A DNA stretch of 64,000 bases from an uncultured Lachnospiraceae bacterium. GTDB taxonomy: Bacteria; Bacillota; Clostridia; Lachnospirales; Lachnospiraceae. Below, in pieces: positions 24,715 through 33,940 of this stretch (the stretch's first letter is position 1; each line of letters opens with the position of its first letter). Under the pieces are notes generated by a model. It had not been told where the DNA came from. It saw only the letters and a program-made list of their open reading frames with translations, and did no database searches. The stretch lies in contig CAJUJG010000004.1 in NCBI GenBank assembly GCA_910586715.1, forward strand, positions 53,302-117,301, in the 5' to 3' direction. A program made the position numbers and the translations under genes.

Positions 24715-25629
24715 CTATGGAAACTCAATAAATCCCTGCAGCCACACAACACCCTTAAAACGCCTGCCTACTGCTGCTTCGCCGTATAAATCCTCCCTGT
24801 TGATACATACCTCCAGCAAAAGCTCATTGCATTCGACTGTCATAAAAACGACTTCTTCACCGCTCACTCTGTTTTTATCTGTATAAAAATCGGTAATTTC
24901 ACCCAATATCGAATACTGGTCACACTCCACGCCATAAGGCATAAAATACGTATCAACCAAACTGAAAACATCCGTCTTATGAATTTTTCGGGAAATCATC
25001 GTGTACGTATCCATATCATCCAATGTCAGACTCTCAATTGCATCTTCATCACCCATCCGCGCCTGCGCAATCAATTGATTTCGCTCGGATGCTGCTTTTT
25101 TAATCCGTTTTTTATCATGTTCATTCTTATTAATCGGCATCATAATTGTTCCGTCAACAGAAAGCGCACTCAAAATCAGAGATGTCCCCCGAACTGGAAG
25201 TCGTCCCATAGCCTGAAGTCTTTTATATGGTATGATATTCTGCAAATAGAAAATTAGTGTCACGCCAACCTTGATGTCATCGCAAACACCTGCATAAGAC
25301 TCTTTTTCCGCATGACGCTCCACTGTCACATCCTCATTGGAGCTGACATGCAGCGCACGTAAATACGGAAAATAATATTCATATAAAAATCTGTTTTCCG
25401 TATCAAATTCACCGCGGACACAAATTCCCGCACCGCGGACAAAATCAAGAGAAAGCTCTGCATATGCCCTGTCCTGATTGTCAACCGCAACATCCCGAAA
25501 CGCATAATATTCTCCTTCAAAATTCTGCGATTTTGAAAGCGTGGATTTTACCACTTCATCAATCAGCGCACGCAGCTCTTCTCTTTTCTTTATTCCACTA
25601 AAGCCAATCGCTCTTAAATATCTATGCAA
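24715..25629 (-). CDS. DUF3881-like protein
   Basis: A 304-residue cytoplasmic protein of unknown function starting MHRYLRAIGFSGIKKREEL, which I recognise as resembling DUF3881, a family seen in Lachnospiraceae next to serS. No membrane segments or catalytic motifs stand out. The start is TTG at 25629 with GGAG eight bases upstream; there is no ATG in the expected place. It lies 12 bp downstream of serS on the same strand, suggesting co-transcription. Confidence 0.7.
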   Translation of the reverse strand: MHRYLRAIGFSGIKKREELRALIDEVVKSTLSKSQNFEGEYYAFRDVAVDNQDRAYAELSLDFVRGAGICVRGEFDTENRFLYEYYFPYLRALHVSSNEDVTVERHAEKESYAGVCDDIKVGVTLIFYLQNIIPYKRLQAMGRLPVRGTSLILSALSVDGTIMMPINKNEHDKKRIKKAASERNQLIAQARMGDEDAIESLTLDDMDTYTMISRKIHKTDVFSLVDTYFMPYGVECDQYSILGEITDFYTDKNRVSGEEVVFMTVECNELLLEVCINREDLYGEAAVGRRFKGVVWLQGFIEFP

Positions 25630-25641
25630 TTTAAAAACTCC

Positions 25642-26922
25642 TTATGCTCTAATTTCCGTCTTTCCGCCCATATATGGCTGTAATGCCTTTGGTACTCTTA
25701 CAGAGCCGTCCTCCTGAAGATTGTTCTCTAAAAACGCGATCAGCATTCTCGGCGGAGCGACCACTGTATTATTTAATGTATGAGCAAAATACTTTCCGGT
25801 TTCCCCATTTACTCTGATTTTTAATCTTCTTGCCTGTGCATCTCCAAGGTTAGAGCAGCTTCCAACCTCAAAATATTTCTTCTGTCTTGGAGACCACGCT
25901 TCCACATCAATTGATTTTACCTTCAAATCCGCCAAATCACCCGAACAACACTCCAAAGTGCGTACAGGAACATCCAATGTCCTAAATAAATCAACGGTAT
26001 TCTGCCATAGTTTTTCAAACCACATCGGCGACTCCTCCGGCTTACATACCACAATCATTTCCTGCTTTTCAAATTGGTGGATTCTGTATACGCCGCGCTC
26101 CTCAAGACCATGCGCACCCTTTTCTTTTCGAAAACAAGGCGAATAACTTGTGAGCGTTTTGGGCAGCTCCGCCTCCGGTATAATGGTATCAATAAACTTA
26201 CCAATCATGGAATGCTCACTTGTACCAATCAGGTATAAATCCTCACCCTCAATTTTGTACATCATCGCATCCATCTCATCAAAACTCATAACGCCTGTAA
26301 CGACATTGCTTCGAATCATAAAAGGCGGTACACAGTATGTGAAACCTCTGTCAATCATAAAATCACGCGCATAACTGATAACAGCGGAATGCAGTCTTGC
26401 AATATCGCCCATCAGATAATAAAATCCGTTTCCGGCAACCTTTCTTGCGCTGTCCAAATCAATACCTTTCAGCTTTTCCATAATTTCCGTGTGATACGGT
26501 ATCTCAAAATCAGGAACAAGCGGTTCTCCGTACTTTTGAACCTCTACGTTTTCTTCATCATTTTTTCCGATTGGCACGCTCGGGTCAATAATGTTCGGAA
26601 TGGTCATCATAATCTTCGTGACCTTTTCACTAAGCTCTTTCTCCTTCTCGGCAAGCTCTTCAAGCTTCTGCGCCTGTGCACCTACCTGCTTTTTCACTTC
26701 TTCCGCTTCATCCTTTTTGCCCTGTCCCATCAGTGCACCGATTTGCTTAGAAAGTTTATTTCTCTCTGCACGAAGATTATCCGCCTCCTGCTGTGTTTTT
26801 CTTGCCTGTGCGTCAAGCTCAATTACTTCATCAACAAGCGGCAGTTTATGGTCCTGAAATTTCTTTTTAATATTCTCCTTCACCGCGTCCGGATTTTCTC
26901 TCAAAAACTTTATATCAATCAT
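25642..26922 (-). CDS. serS: Seryl-tRNA synthetase
   Basis: A 426-residue class II aminoacyl-tRNA synthetase charging tRNA-Ser. The N-terminal long antiparallel coiled coil (about residues 30-105) binds the tRNA extra arm. Class II motifs follow: motif 2 as SPCFRKEKGAHGLEERGVYRIHQFEKQE and motif 3 near the end as NNTVVAPPRMLIAFLENN. The length is normal. The ATG at 26922 has GGAGG upstream. No T-box leader is present because only 16 bp separate it from the HD-GYP gene. Confidence 0.97.
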   Translation of the reverse strand: MIDIKFLRENPDAVKENIKKKFQDHKLPLVDEVIELDAQARKTQQEADNLRAERNKLSKQIGALMGQGKKDEAEEVKKQVGAQAQKLEELAEKEKELSEKVTKIMMTIPNIIDPSVPIGKNDEENVEVQKYGEPLVPDFEIPYHTEIMEKLKGIDLDSARKVAGNGFYYLMGDIARLHSAVISYARDFMIDRGFTYCVPPFMIRSNVVTGVMSFDEMDAMMYKIEGEDLYLIGTSEHSMIGKFIDTIIPEAELPKTLTSYSPCFRKEKGAHGLEERGVYRIHQFEKQEMIVVCKPEESPMWFEKLWQNTVDLFRTLDVPVRTLECCSGDLADLKVKSIDVEAWSPRQKKYFEVGSCSNLGDAQARRLKIRVNGETGKYFAHTLNNTVVAPPRMLIAFLENNLQEDGSVRVPKALQPYMGGKTEIRA

Positions 26923-26938
26923 GATTATTAAACCTCCA

Positions 26939-28108
26939 TTATTTGATTACGTCCTGAATGACCACTTTTGTTTCCTTAATAAGGTCAATAATTTTCTCTC
27001 CGTTAATAACCTGTCCAAATTTGTCATGCGTAACACGCAATATCGGTCGTTCTGGAAAGTGTGGATTTTGCTTCATAACAATCGCCGTCTCGCCCTGATT
27101 TGTCTTAACCTGAGAACCCGCAGGATAAACCGCAATGAGTTGTAAAAATGTATCGACAATATCACTGTCATACCATATTCCGCTGTAATTTCTGATATTA
27201 TTAATTGCCTCATGAACACGAACCCTCGCCTTTCCAATTCCACAGATTAGTTCGTCAAATTCATCACAAACTCCCACAATCTGTGTCATGCGGGAAATCA
27301 AATCCGTGCCCAGCGGATATCCGGAACAGTCTTTTCGCTCATGATGGTTCATGACTATTTCCTTTGCCTGATTAGAGAGCCAGTCCTCATTCTTGATTGC
27401 CGTGTATCCGTAAATCGGATGCTTTTTATATTCCTCCTGATCCTTCGCCGGCAAAAGATTAATATCCTGATCTTCATACCGCACCACAAGATAACGCAGC
27501 CCCAAATCATGAATTAAGGCACTGACACTAATGTCATAAACCTGTTTTTCATTTAATCCAAGTTTTAAAGCAATGAGTGTGGCAATCGTACAAACCTGGA
27601 GTGAATGCTCATAAATATCCGCATTCCTTTCTTTCACGTCATATACTTTTTCAATTACTTCATCCTCTTCAAGAATATCTGTTATTATATTTTGCGCAGT
27701 TTCTGCGATTTTTTTCAATCCCTTTGTTTTTTGATAAACATGCAGCTCAAGAATATCCTTTATATTATTGCGGATTTCCTCTTCCACATCGTCGCGCAAA
27801 ACCGTGACTGTTTCCAAAGAAAGCTTTGGACGCCGATTATCCGGTTTTTTCTCCTCCGGCTTTTTTTCCTGTGCCTTTGGTTTTGCTGCAGGCGCTTTTA
27901 CCCGTTCGGGCGCTTTCTTTTCTTCCTTCGGAGCATCCTGCGTTTTCTCTTCAATATATACCGTAAAGATACTAAGCTCCCTGAGCTTATCAATATACTG
28001 CTCTTTTATTACTGTTCCTTTTCCAAGCACAACCGTATAATCTTCTAGCAGCACGTCATTGGCAATAATATCGCCATCCTTCAAATCCTCAATTGTTACT
28101 AATTTCAT
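26939..28108 (-). CDS. HD-GYP domain protein (probable c-di-GMP phosphodiesterase)
   Basis: A 389-residue cytoplasmic protein. An N-terminal domain (VTIEDLKDGDIIANDVLLED) is followed by a Lys/Pro/Ala-rich linker (residues 65-105) and an HD-GYP domain with EHSLQVC, the metal-binding HDLG, and HHERKDCSGYPLG, the diagnostic HHE...GYP motif. Family members hydrolyse cyclic di-GMP to GMP. The ATG at 28108 has a GGGGG site. It lies in a tight series with the DUF4446 gene and serS. Confidence 0.88.
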   Translation of the reverse strand: MKLVTIEDLKDGDIIANDVLLEDYTVVLGKGTVIKEQYIDKLRELSIFTVYIEEKTQDAPKEEKKAPERVKAPAAKPKAQEKKPEEKKPDNRRPKLSLETVTVLRDDVEEEIRNNIKDILELHVYQKTKGLKKIAETAQNIITDILEEDEVIEKVYDVKERNADIYEHSLQVCTIATLIALKLGLNEKQVYDISVSALIHDLGLRYLVVRYEDQDINLLPAKDQEEYKKHPIYGYTAIKNEDWLSNQAKEIVMNHHERKDCSGYPLGTDLISRMTQIVGVCDEFDELICGIGKARVRVHEAINNIRNYSGIWYDSDIVDTFLQLIAVYPAGSQVKTNQGETAIVMKQNPHFPERPILRVTHDKFGQVINGEKIIDLIKETKVVIQDVIK

Positions 28109-28127
28109 ATGTTTCTTCCCCCATTTT

Positions 28128-28658
28128 TTATTCTGTATCTGATGAAGCATTACCATTTACGGCACGCTCCACTGCTACCTTCTCTTCGTTGCTCAGCTCA
28201 ATTTCCGAATCCCCATTTTTTATCCGTTTCGTATAAGAATAACAACCGTCTGAGCTATGTACTGAATTGATTAAAAACCCATTATTATTTTCATCCAAAA
28301 GAACCAGTGCAAAACTGAGCTTTCCACCCATTTCCTTAAACGCGTCATATTTAACAAGTCCCAGCTTTTGGAATGCCGTTTCGTGTTTCTTGTATAATGC
28401 TTTAATATCATCTCGATTCTGACTGACGTTGAGCTTAATATATTTATTGTCCTCATACAGCGTCATAATGTCCTTTTCAAGACTTGCTCCATCCTTACCA
28501 AGCATAAACTTATTATACTTTTTCTTGAATTTTCCAATCTGTGCAAATGCCACAATAATCAGAATTAATAACAGAACACTTATAACTAACAGCCCAAGTA
28601 AAAGATACCCCGCATCAATCCCGCCAAGTCCAATCATATTCAAAAAATTGCTGCTCAT
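28128..28658 (-). CDS. DUF4446 membrane protein
   Basis: A 176-residue protein with one N-terminal membrane helix (about residues 17-40), then a coiled-coil region and a small alpha/beta domain with LSFALVLLDENNNGFLINSVHSSDG. This matches the DUF4446 family commonly found downstream of parB in clostridia. It is 12 bp downstream of parB on the same strand. Function unknown; the position suggests a link with chromosome segregation or the cell envelope. Confidence 0.8.
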   Translation of the reverse strand: MSSNFLNMIGLGGIDAGYLLLGLLVISVLLLILIIVAFAQIGKFKKKYNKFMLGKDGASLEKDIMTLYEDNKYIKLNVSQNRDDIKALYKKHETAFQKLGLVKYDAFKEMGGKLSFALVLLDENNNGFLINSVHSSDGCYSYTKRIKNGDSEIELSNEEKVAVERAVNGNASSDTE

Positions 28659-28670
28659 CCATCTCCCCCC

Positions 28671-29561
28671 TTACATTGAAATATTGACGTTTGACAATGC
28701 CTCTATAAGCCTGTCCAAATCATCATTGGAATAAAATTCAATTTCTATCTTTCCGGTACCGTTTTTGCCCTTTGCATTAATCTCTACTTTTCTGCTAAGC
28801 TTCTCCTCTAATTTCTTTTCAATATCCTCGTATATATATTGGATACTTTGCGGAAGCTCTTCCTTTTGCGGTTTTTTCTCCGTCGGATTTAAAATACCTT
28901 TCACAATTTTTTCAACATCACGCACACTAAGCTTTTCATCAAAAATCCGTTCCGCAATCTGTTTTTGCTGCTCCTCGTCCTCAATCGAGATAAGCGCTCT
29001 TGCATGACCTGTCGTTAATTTATCGTCAATTATCATTTGTCGGACATACTCGCAAAGCTTCAAAAGCCGCATACTGTTTGTTATGGTCGTTCTGCTCTTT
29101 GATACCCGCTCTGCCACCTCATCCTGTTTCAGATTAAATTCCTCTATTAAACGTTTGTAGGCAATTGCCTCTTCAATCGGATTTAAGTCCTCTCTCTGAA
29201 TATTCTCAATCAAGGAAATTTCCATGATTTCCTGTTCTGTATAATTTCTTATAATTACGGGAACTTCCTTCAGACCGGCAAGCTTAGCCGCACGCCATCT
29301 CCGCTCTCCCGCGATAATCTCGTAATAATCTTTTCTGTCCTGTACAAGAATCGGCTGCAGCAATCCAAACTGTTTAATTGAATCCGCCAATTCCTGAAGT
29401 GTGTCTTCATCAAAATTTTTTCTCGGCTGCTCCCTGTTTGGCTCAACCTTTGTAATTTTCACGGTCGTTTCTGCCTGTCCCGTTTCCTCCTTCATTGCGG
29501 GCTTTACTGCTTCTGCAGAAATCAAGGTATCTAAACCTTTACCCAGTCCCCTTCTTGCCAT
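28671..29561 (-). CDS. parB: Chromosome partitioning protein ParB (Spo0J)
   Basis: A 296-residue parS-binding CTPase. The N-terminal ParB/Srx domain contains LLQPILVQ and the nucleotide-binding GERRWRAAKLAGL, followed by ENIQREDLNPIEEA, the helix-turn-helix with KQDEVAERVSKSRTTITNSMRLL, and a C-terminal dimerisation domain. It loads on the two parS sites at 30570 and 33039 and works with ParA in origin segregation and SMC loading. It lies 29 bp downstream of parA. Confidence 0.96.
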   Translation of the reverse strand: MARRGLGKGLDTLISAEAVKPAMKEETGQAETTVKITKVEPNREQPRKNFDEDTLQELADSIKQFGLLQPILVQDRKDYYEIIAGERRWRAAKLAGLKEVPVIIRNYTEQEIMEISLIENIQREDLNPIEEAIAYKRLIEEFNLKQDEVAERVSKSRTTITNSMRLLKLCEYVRQMIIDDKLTTGHARALISIEDEEQQKQIAERIFDEKLSVRDVEKIVKGILNPTEKKPQKEELPQSIQYIYEDIEKKLEEKLSRKVEINAKGKNGTGKIEIEFYSNDDLDRLIEALSNVNISM

Positions 29562-29590
29562 ATAACTCTCCTTTTATTTTGTTTACATAA

Positions 29591-30355
29591 TCATTTGTTA
29601 TTATTAATAACTTCCTCCGCAAGTGCCATATAGCTTTCTGCTCCGGCTGACTTTGGATCATACACATTAATTGGCTGTCCATAACTCGGTGCTTCTGCAA
29701 GCCGAATATTCCTTGGTATCAATGTATCATAAACTTTCTGCTTTAAATTACTCTTAACATTATCCACTACCTGGTTGGAAAGATTGGTACGGGAATCGTA
29801 CATTGTAAATACAACGCCATCCATATCTAAATCCGGATTTAATCGCTCCTTCACAAGATTTACTGTATGTATCAACTGACTAAGTCCTTCCAACGCATAA
29901 TACTCACACTGTATCGGAACCAAAACAGAATCCGCTGTCGTCATTGCATTTACTGTTAGTAAATTTAAAGAAGGCGGGCAGTCTATAATAATGAAATCAT
30001 AATTGTCCTTCACCCAATCAATTTCATTTTTTAAAATAAAGTCTTTGTCATTGACACCAATTAACTCAATCTCCGCTGCTGCTAAATTAACATTTGACGG
30101 AAGAACGGAAACATTCGGAAGAATTTCCTTTAATATACAATTCTCCACGGTACAATCACCCATTATTAATTCATAGATTGTATTCTCCAACTCATTTTTT
30201 TCAATGCCGTATCCACTTGTTGTATTTCCCTGCGGGTCCATGTCAATGACCAGTACCTTTTTTCCTTTTGCCGCGATACAGGATGACAGATTAATAGATG
30301 TGGTCGTCTTGCCGACACCACCCTTTTGATTTGCAATCGCTATAATTCTCCCCAT
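29591..30355 (-). CDS. parA: Chromosome partitioning ATPase ParA (Soj)
   Basis: A 254-residue deviant Walker A ATPase with IIAIANQKGGVGKTTTSINL at the N-terminus, VLVIDMDPQGN and FIIIDCPPSLNLLTVNAM. It partners with ParB to move origins and, as Soj in Bacillus, also regulates DnaA. Its AAAGGAG site is about 12 bases from the ATG. A dispersed palindromic repeat and a parS site lie immediately upstream. Confidence 0.97.
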   Translation of the reverse strand: MGRIIAIANQKGGVGKTTTSINLSSCIAAKGKKVLVIDMDPQGNTTSGYGIEKNELENTIYELIMGDCTVENCILKEILPNVSVLPSNVNLAAAEIELIGVNDKDFILKNEIDWVKDNYDFIIIDCPPSLNLLTVNAMTTADSVLVPIQCEYYALEGLSQLIHTVNLVKERLNPDLDMDGVVFTMYDSRTNLSNQVVDNVKSNLKQKVYDTLIPRNIRLAEAPSYGQPINVYDPKSAGAESYMALAEEVINNNK

Positions 30356-30375
30356 TTAATAAATATACTCCTTTC

Positions 30376-30442
30376 TTTGCCTGCGAATTTGGGCGTAAGC
30401 ACAAATTTGCTGATTGAAAAATCAAAGATTTTTCAACTTTTC
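30376..30442 (-). repeat. Dispersed palindromic repeat A, copy upstream of parA
   Basis: On the minus strand this element contains GTTGAAAAATC...GATTTTTCAATC and GCAAATTTGTGC...CCAAATTCGC hairpins. The same arrangement, with GTGAAAAAT/ATTTTTCAC and CAAATTTGTG/CACAAATTTG, lies upstream of recF at 46518-46580. Both copies sit between genes, close to a ribosome binding site. Confidence 0.65.
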
Positions 30443-30569
30443 CTCCCCCTTAAAGTTTTCTGATAATTTTCATTATACCACTAATATTTACGATATGCTA
30501 TACGTTTTTGTTTTTTTATTGAAGAAATTGTAGGAATTTTGTTGATTTTCTAATGATTTCTAAAAATAA

Positions 30570-30585
30570 TGTTTCACGTGAAACA
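30570..30585. promoter_or_regulatory. parS site 1
   Basis: TGTTTCACGTGAAACA is the exact 16-bp consensus ParB-binding palindrome, located upstream of parA. Confidence 0.97.
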
Positions 30586-30621
30586 TTTATCTCCTTCTTC
30601 TATAATCCCACTTGGACAAAA

Positions 30622-31188
30622 TCACTTCTCTTGGAGCTTCATAAGTAATTTCACAATTCCGTCCCTATTCTTTGCTGTTTTCATAAAAGTTGGTAACTTA
30701 CTAAATTGATATTCCAATGCTTCCAAAGCTGTCCAAATGTCTGCCGACAAATAAGTAATCAAATATTGCAAATGTTCTCTATTCAATGCCCAAATTACTT
30801 TCCCTCTATATTGCGCTTGAAAATAAAGTGGATAATGAAAATATGGATTCTCCGCATTTCGCACATTTTGAAATATAATCTTTTGCTCATTCATATCTTT
30901 TACGACATCACCTGCAATCAGTTCCCCGCAATAAGGACACTTCACTTTTACTTTTTTCCCATGAACTTTATGTTTTGGAATTATATTCCGAAAAAACCGA
31001 CCTGTCAATGTACATTGAGCATTTATTTCCATATTATCTACTCCGCATGAAACAGTTTCCTGTTTAGCATAACATGAATCACACTGGAATAATGCTATAT
31101 TTTTTTCTCTATCAAAATGCACTGTTCCCGCACTTCCGCAGTGCGGACAAATAACCATCATGTCTGTCCAAAATAATCCCTTAGCCAT
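30622..31188 (-). CDS. Zinc-ribbon protein of unknown function
   Basis: A 188-residue protein with two or more CxxC pairs: ICPHCGSAG and FQCDSCYAK near the N-terminus, and VKCPYCGEL around residue 90. The first two pairs form a TFIIB-like zinc ribbon. The C-terminal half is helical with no recognised domain. It lies alone between two parS sites and next to small accessory genes. Function unknown. Confidence 0.75.
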   Translation of the reverse strand: MAKGLFWTDMMVICPHCGSAGTVHFDREKNIALFQCDSCYAKQETVSCGVDNMEINAQCTLTGRFFRNIIPKHKVHGKKVKVKCPYCGELIAGDVVKDMNEQKIIFQNVRNAENPYFHYPLYFQAQYRGKVIWALNREHLQYLITYLSADIWTALEALEYQFSKLPTFMKTAKNRDGIVKLLMKLQEK

Positions 31189-31348
31189 ATAATGTATACC
31201 CTTCTAATATGCACATTAAATATCTCTCAATTTGTCAGCTTCACTTTTGTACCTGAATAACACAATTATTTTCAAGAACAACTATTATTGATACTACATT
31301 TTTATAGTAATCTCTTATATATTAAAACCTTGTCTGCCAATCTAATAC

Positions 31349-31765
31349 TTATTTACGAATGACCTTCCTCATTCCAAAACCACAACACTCATGCGGAATT
31401 TTTTTAAATCCTATCTTCTCATAAAAGCTTTCTTTCCCTTTTTCCGCAATAAGCTGTATACTGGAACGCCCTCCGACAGGTGTTTCCCCGCTTACATATG
31501 TAATCAGCATGTTTATAATCTCAATACCAATTCCTTTTTTCTGATAATCAGGACACACAGCAATATCAACAATCATATAATACATACCGTCGCCCGTCAG
31601 TCTTCCCATACCAACTGCATCTCCATAATCGTCTACTGCAATCACTGTATATATACTATTTAAAAGTGCTTTTTGCGTCTGTTCTTTTGAAAAATTCATC
31701 CAACCGACACTTTCCCGCAGATTAAAATAATCTTCATAAGTCAAAACATTTTCCTTATATTCCAT
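31349..31765 (-). CDS. GNAT family N-acetyltransferase
   Basis: A 138-residue acetyl-CoA-dependent acyltransferase. The core shows YYMIVDIAVCPDYQKKGIGIEIINML, with the QKKGIG pyrophosphate-binding loop, and the C-terminal SFYEKIGFKKIP strand-helix. The substrate is unknown. The ATG at 31765 is favoured because AAAGGA lies nine bases upstream; an ATG nine bases earlier is the alternative. The gene lies 21 bp downstream of a small gene whose own start looks damaged. Confidence 0.85.
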   Translation of the reverse strand: MEYKENVLTYEDYFNLRESVGWMNFSKEQTQKALLNSIYTVIAVDDYGDAVGMGRLTGDGMYYMIVDIAVCPDYQKKGIGIEIINMLITYVSGETPVGGRSSIQLIAEKGKESFYEKIGFKKIPHECCGFGMRKVIRK

Positions 31766-31786
31766 ACCATTCAATCCTTTAACATT

Positions 31787-32107
31787 TCAAGTATAACGCA
31801 GCAATTCCTGACAATGTCCACTAATTATCCAATATTCAAGCTTTGCAATAATCTCTGCTTTCACCCTTGTATGAAACACTTCTATTGGACATTCAAATGG
31901 TTTATCCTTCTTCGTATCTACAAGGTATAGCACATATTCCCCTGTAACATCCATAGAAGGATACCACCCCAAATCTATCAAAAGCTTATGATTTTTTAAC
32001 TGCAATAAGTCTTCGACCAACTCGAAACGATACTTTTCACCGTCTTTTTCTAAGTCATATATTGAAAAATTATTGTATTGCACTGTCCAACCGGAAGGTA
32101 TTCTCAA
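31787..32107 (-). CDS. Small unknown protein, 5' end possibly frameshifted
   Basis: The visible product has 106 residues (WTVQYNNFSIYDLEKDGEK...) and no known domain. The only canonical start in frame is a TTG at 32107, which lacks a ribosome binding site. A strong AAAGGAG followed by ATGGTTATC lies 40-50 bp upstream but in another frame; removing one G would give MLSGWKNIYERQPL joined directly to this frame. The gene may thus be broken at its start, or use a rare start codon. It precedes the GNAT gene. Confidence 0.5.
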   Translation of the reverse strand: MRIPSGWTVQYNNFSIYDLEKDGEKYRFELVEDLLQLKNHKLLIDLGWYPSMDVTGEYVLYLVDTKKDKPFECPIEVFHTRVKAEIIAKLEYWIISGHCQELLRYT

Positions 32108-32697
32108 GGGCTGTCTTTCATAGATATTTTTCCAACCTGATAACCATATTGCTCCTTTCCCCCTAAAAGACAGACTATAAAATTATCTTAGCTTAATATT
32201 TAATAAACAAGTTTTTGCATTGTTTTCCATCTTCATTTTCGCCATCTTTATCATTACTATATACAATGATCTGTTCTATATCTTACTCCATCATAATCCT
32301 ATACTTCATTCTACTACCTACTATTGGCAAAATTTCTTCCGTATATTTAACTGTTTATCAGCAATCCATTATAATCTATTTCACAGTAATTATCTTCAAA
32401 ATCATAGAGCCATATTCTATCACATTTCAAACGCAAACTCTTCACTTAAATATCTCACAAAAATATCCATTTAATTGATAAGTCCCTCGATACTCTATAA
32501 ATCTCTACTTCACCATATAATATAAAATCCTCTTGATAAGTATATGCTGCAAACATCACTCCTGTTGAATTAATCACTGTCTGCTGTACAATCTCCATAG
32601 TAATAGGATAAAACAACCATAGTATATTATTTAGCATAAGAAGTCAAATACCTCACAATACGCTTACGAATAATTAAAATACAACAGAATTGCGGGG

Positions 32698-32775
32698 TAT
32701 CCGACCCTTGCGGCAGTCGTCAAATCTCTGCAAGCAGACATTTGACTCGTTGTTCACGGAAATAAATATTCTCAC
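32698..32775 (+). repeat. Dispersed palindromic repeat B, copy 1
   Basis: It contains a hairpin with arms GTCAAAT and ATTTGAC around a GCAAGC core, followed by CTCGTTGTTCACGGAAATAAA. A related copy lies at 52941-52995 in a similar arrangement, with CGAGCAACGAGTCAA and ACATTTGAC. Confidence 0.6.
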
Positions 32776-33038
32776 GCAAAAAAATACACTCCTCGATCAA
32801 TGTAGAATATGGAACAATTAAAAGCAATCTCTTTAAAACAATTATCTTTTACTATTCAAAGTGAAATAGTTTTTGGAGAATATGCATAATCCTTATCTAC
32901 AATAATAATAACCTTATCATATACAAATAAGGCGGTTCTAATTGAATTGAAATATTATAATCCATTACTTGTACTTTTTTCATTTAAAACCCCATCACTA
33001 CAAAATTTACAATAATAAAATGAACACTGCCTTTCTAA

Positions 33039-33054
33039 TGTTTCACGTGAAACA
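33039..33054. promoter_or_regulatory. parS site 2
   Basis: A second exact copy of TGTTTCACGTGAAACA, 2.5 kb from the first, in noncoding DNA. Confidence 0.96.
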
Positions 33055-33540
33055 TTCTTTATTTAGCAACTTTCTTTACCTGTTTTATATGTATTTATTT
33101 TATAATCTTAAAATATTTCAATTAAGCCCTACTCTATCGTATTTACAATCATCTGTGTATTTCATGTTTTGACTTTAAGAATAGAATTATTCTAATTATC
33201 TGCAATTAGTAGTTCAGCCCATTTATCATTTTTATGGTGATTAATCTGCTGAATAAATTAAATGTCATAGAAATTATTCTTCTCGGCACTATATAACATA
33301 TCGGAACCATCACTGTATTAAGTAACATGAAGAAAAAAAATATGAATTCTCTCAAGTAAATTTCAATAATCTTAACCCTTTCCCATTTTCTGATTAGCAT
33401 TTTACTATACTACGTACGTTTTATATCATTTATTATTTAACTGTATAGTACACAATCAATCATAAAAATAATCTTACAATTTTTATAAAATCTCAAAATT
33501 ACTATAATACATGTTTTGCAATTAAAATGTATGTTTATAG

Positions 33541-33765
33541 GCTTGTCTTCCATTAATCTGTTTCGCAGATGCCTACAATGTAATGGCAAGCAATCACATT
33601 TATAGAAAACATCTTACGGAAGAAACAATTCTCCAAGAAATAAGGCGCTGCAGCAAATCACAGTTTAATCCATCTATGGCAGATTCATTTATTCAATTAG
33701 TAAAAGAAAACCGTTTACAGGAAATTATACTAGACCTATACAATAATCGGAAAAAGAAAATATGA
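33541..33765 (+). pseudogene. C-terminal remnant of an HD-GYP phosphodiesterase
   Basis: This frame, preceded by a stop codon, encodes FADAYNVMASNHIYRKHL, then EIRRCSKSQFNPSMADSF, which matches the conserved tail of HD-GYP domains (ADAYDAMTS..YRxxL and G.QFDP..V..F). The upstream catalytic HD and HHE..GYP motifs are absent. It ends in ATGA overlap with the next fragment. A start ATG at 33583 exists but no clear ribosome binding site. Confidence 0.65.
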
Positions 33766-33881
33766 CAAATCAAGTTTTGCATCAACTTTTAAAAAATACA
33801 GAAAGTTTTGCAAAAAAAGATTTGGATTTACTGACAGGCGTATACAATAAAACAAATGATGAAGAGATTTTAAAACAATAG
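33762..33881 (+). pseudogene. Remnant of a GGDEF-type protein
   Basis: A 39-codon frame starting at an ATGA overlap with the HD-GYP remnant. The peptide KKDLDLLTGVYNKTNDEEI matches the D-x-LTG-x-YN entry to diguanylate cyclase domains, then stops. The GGDEF motif itself is lost. With the preceding fragment it suggests a decayed c-di-GMP operon. Confidence 0.5.
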
Positions 33882-33940
33882 CTCATATATTAGACTCCCT
33901 CTAGAGATTAAAAATAAATTATTATTTTAGACCTCCTTTT

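Larger units (their letters stand above)
32108..33540. other. AT-rich gene-poor stretch with parS and repeat B
   Basis: No gene here is well supported. A 60-codon minus-strand frame at 32455-32637 could be a remnant, but it lacks a ribosome binding site. Other frames are low-complexity AT frames. The stretch contains repeat B (32698-32775) and parS site 2 (33039-33054). Confidence 0.55.

Noticed and set aside
32215..32478. Two overlapping plus-strand frames of 87 and 84 codons
   Set aside because: They are AT-rich, overlap in two frames and lack ribosome binding sites.
33206..33400. 64-codon minus-strand frame rich in Phe and Ile
   Set aside because: It lies in AT-rich DNA, with no clear ribosome binding site and no recognisable pattern; hydrophobic frames are expected by chance here.
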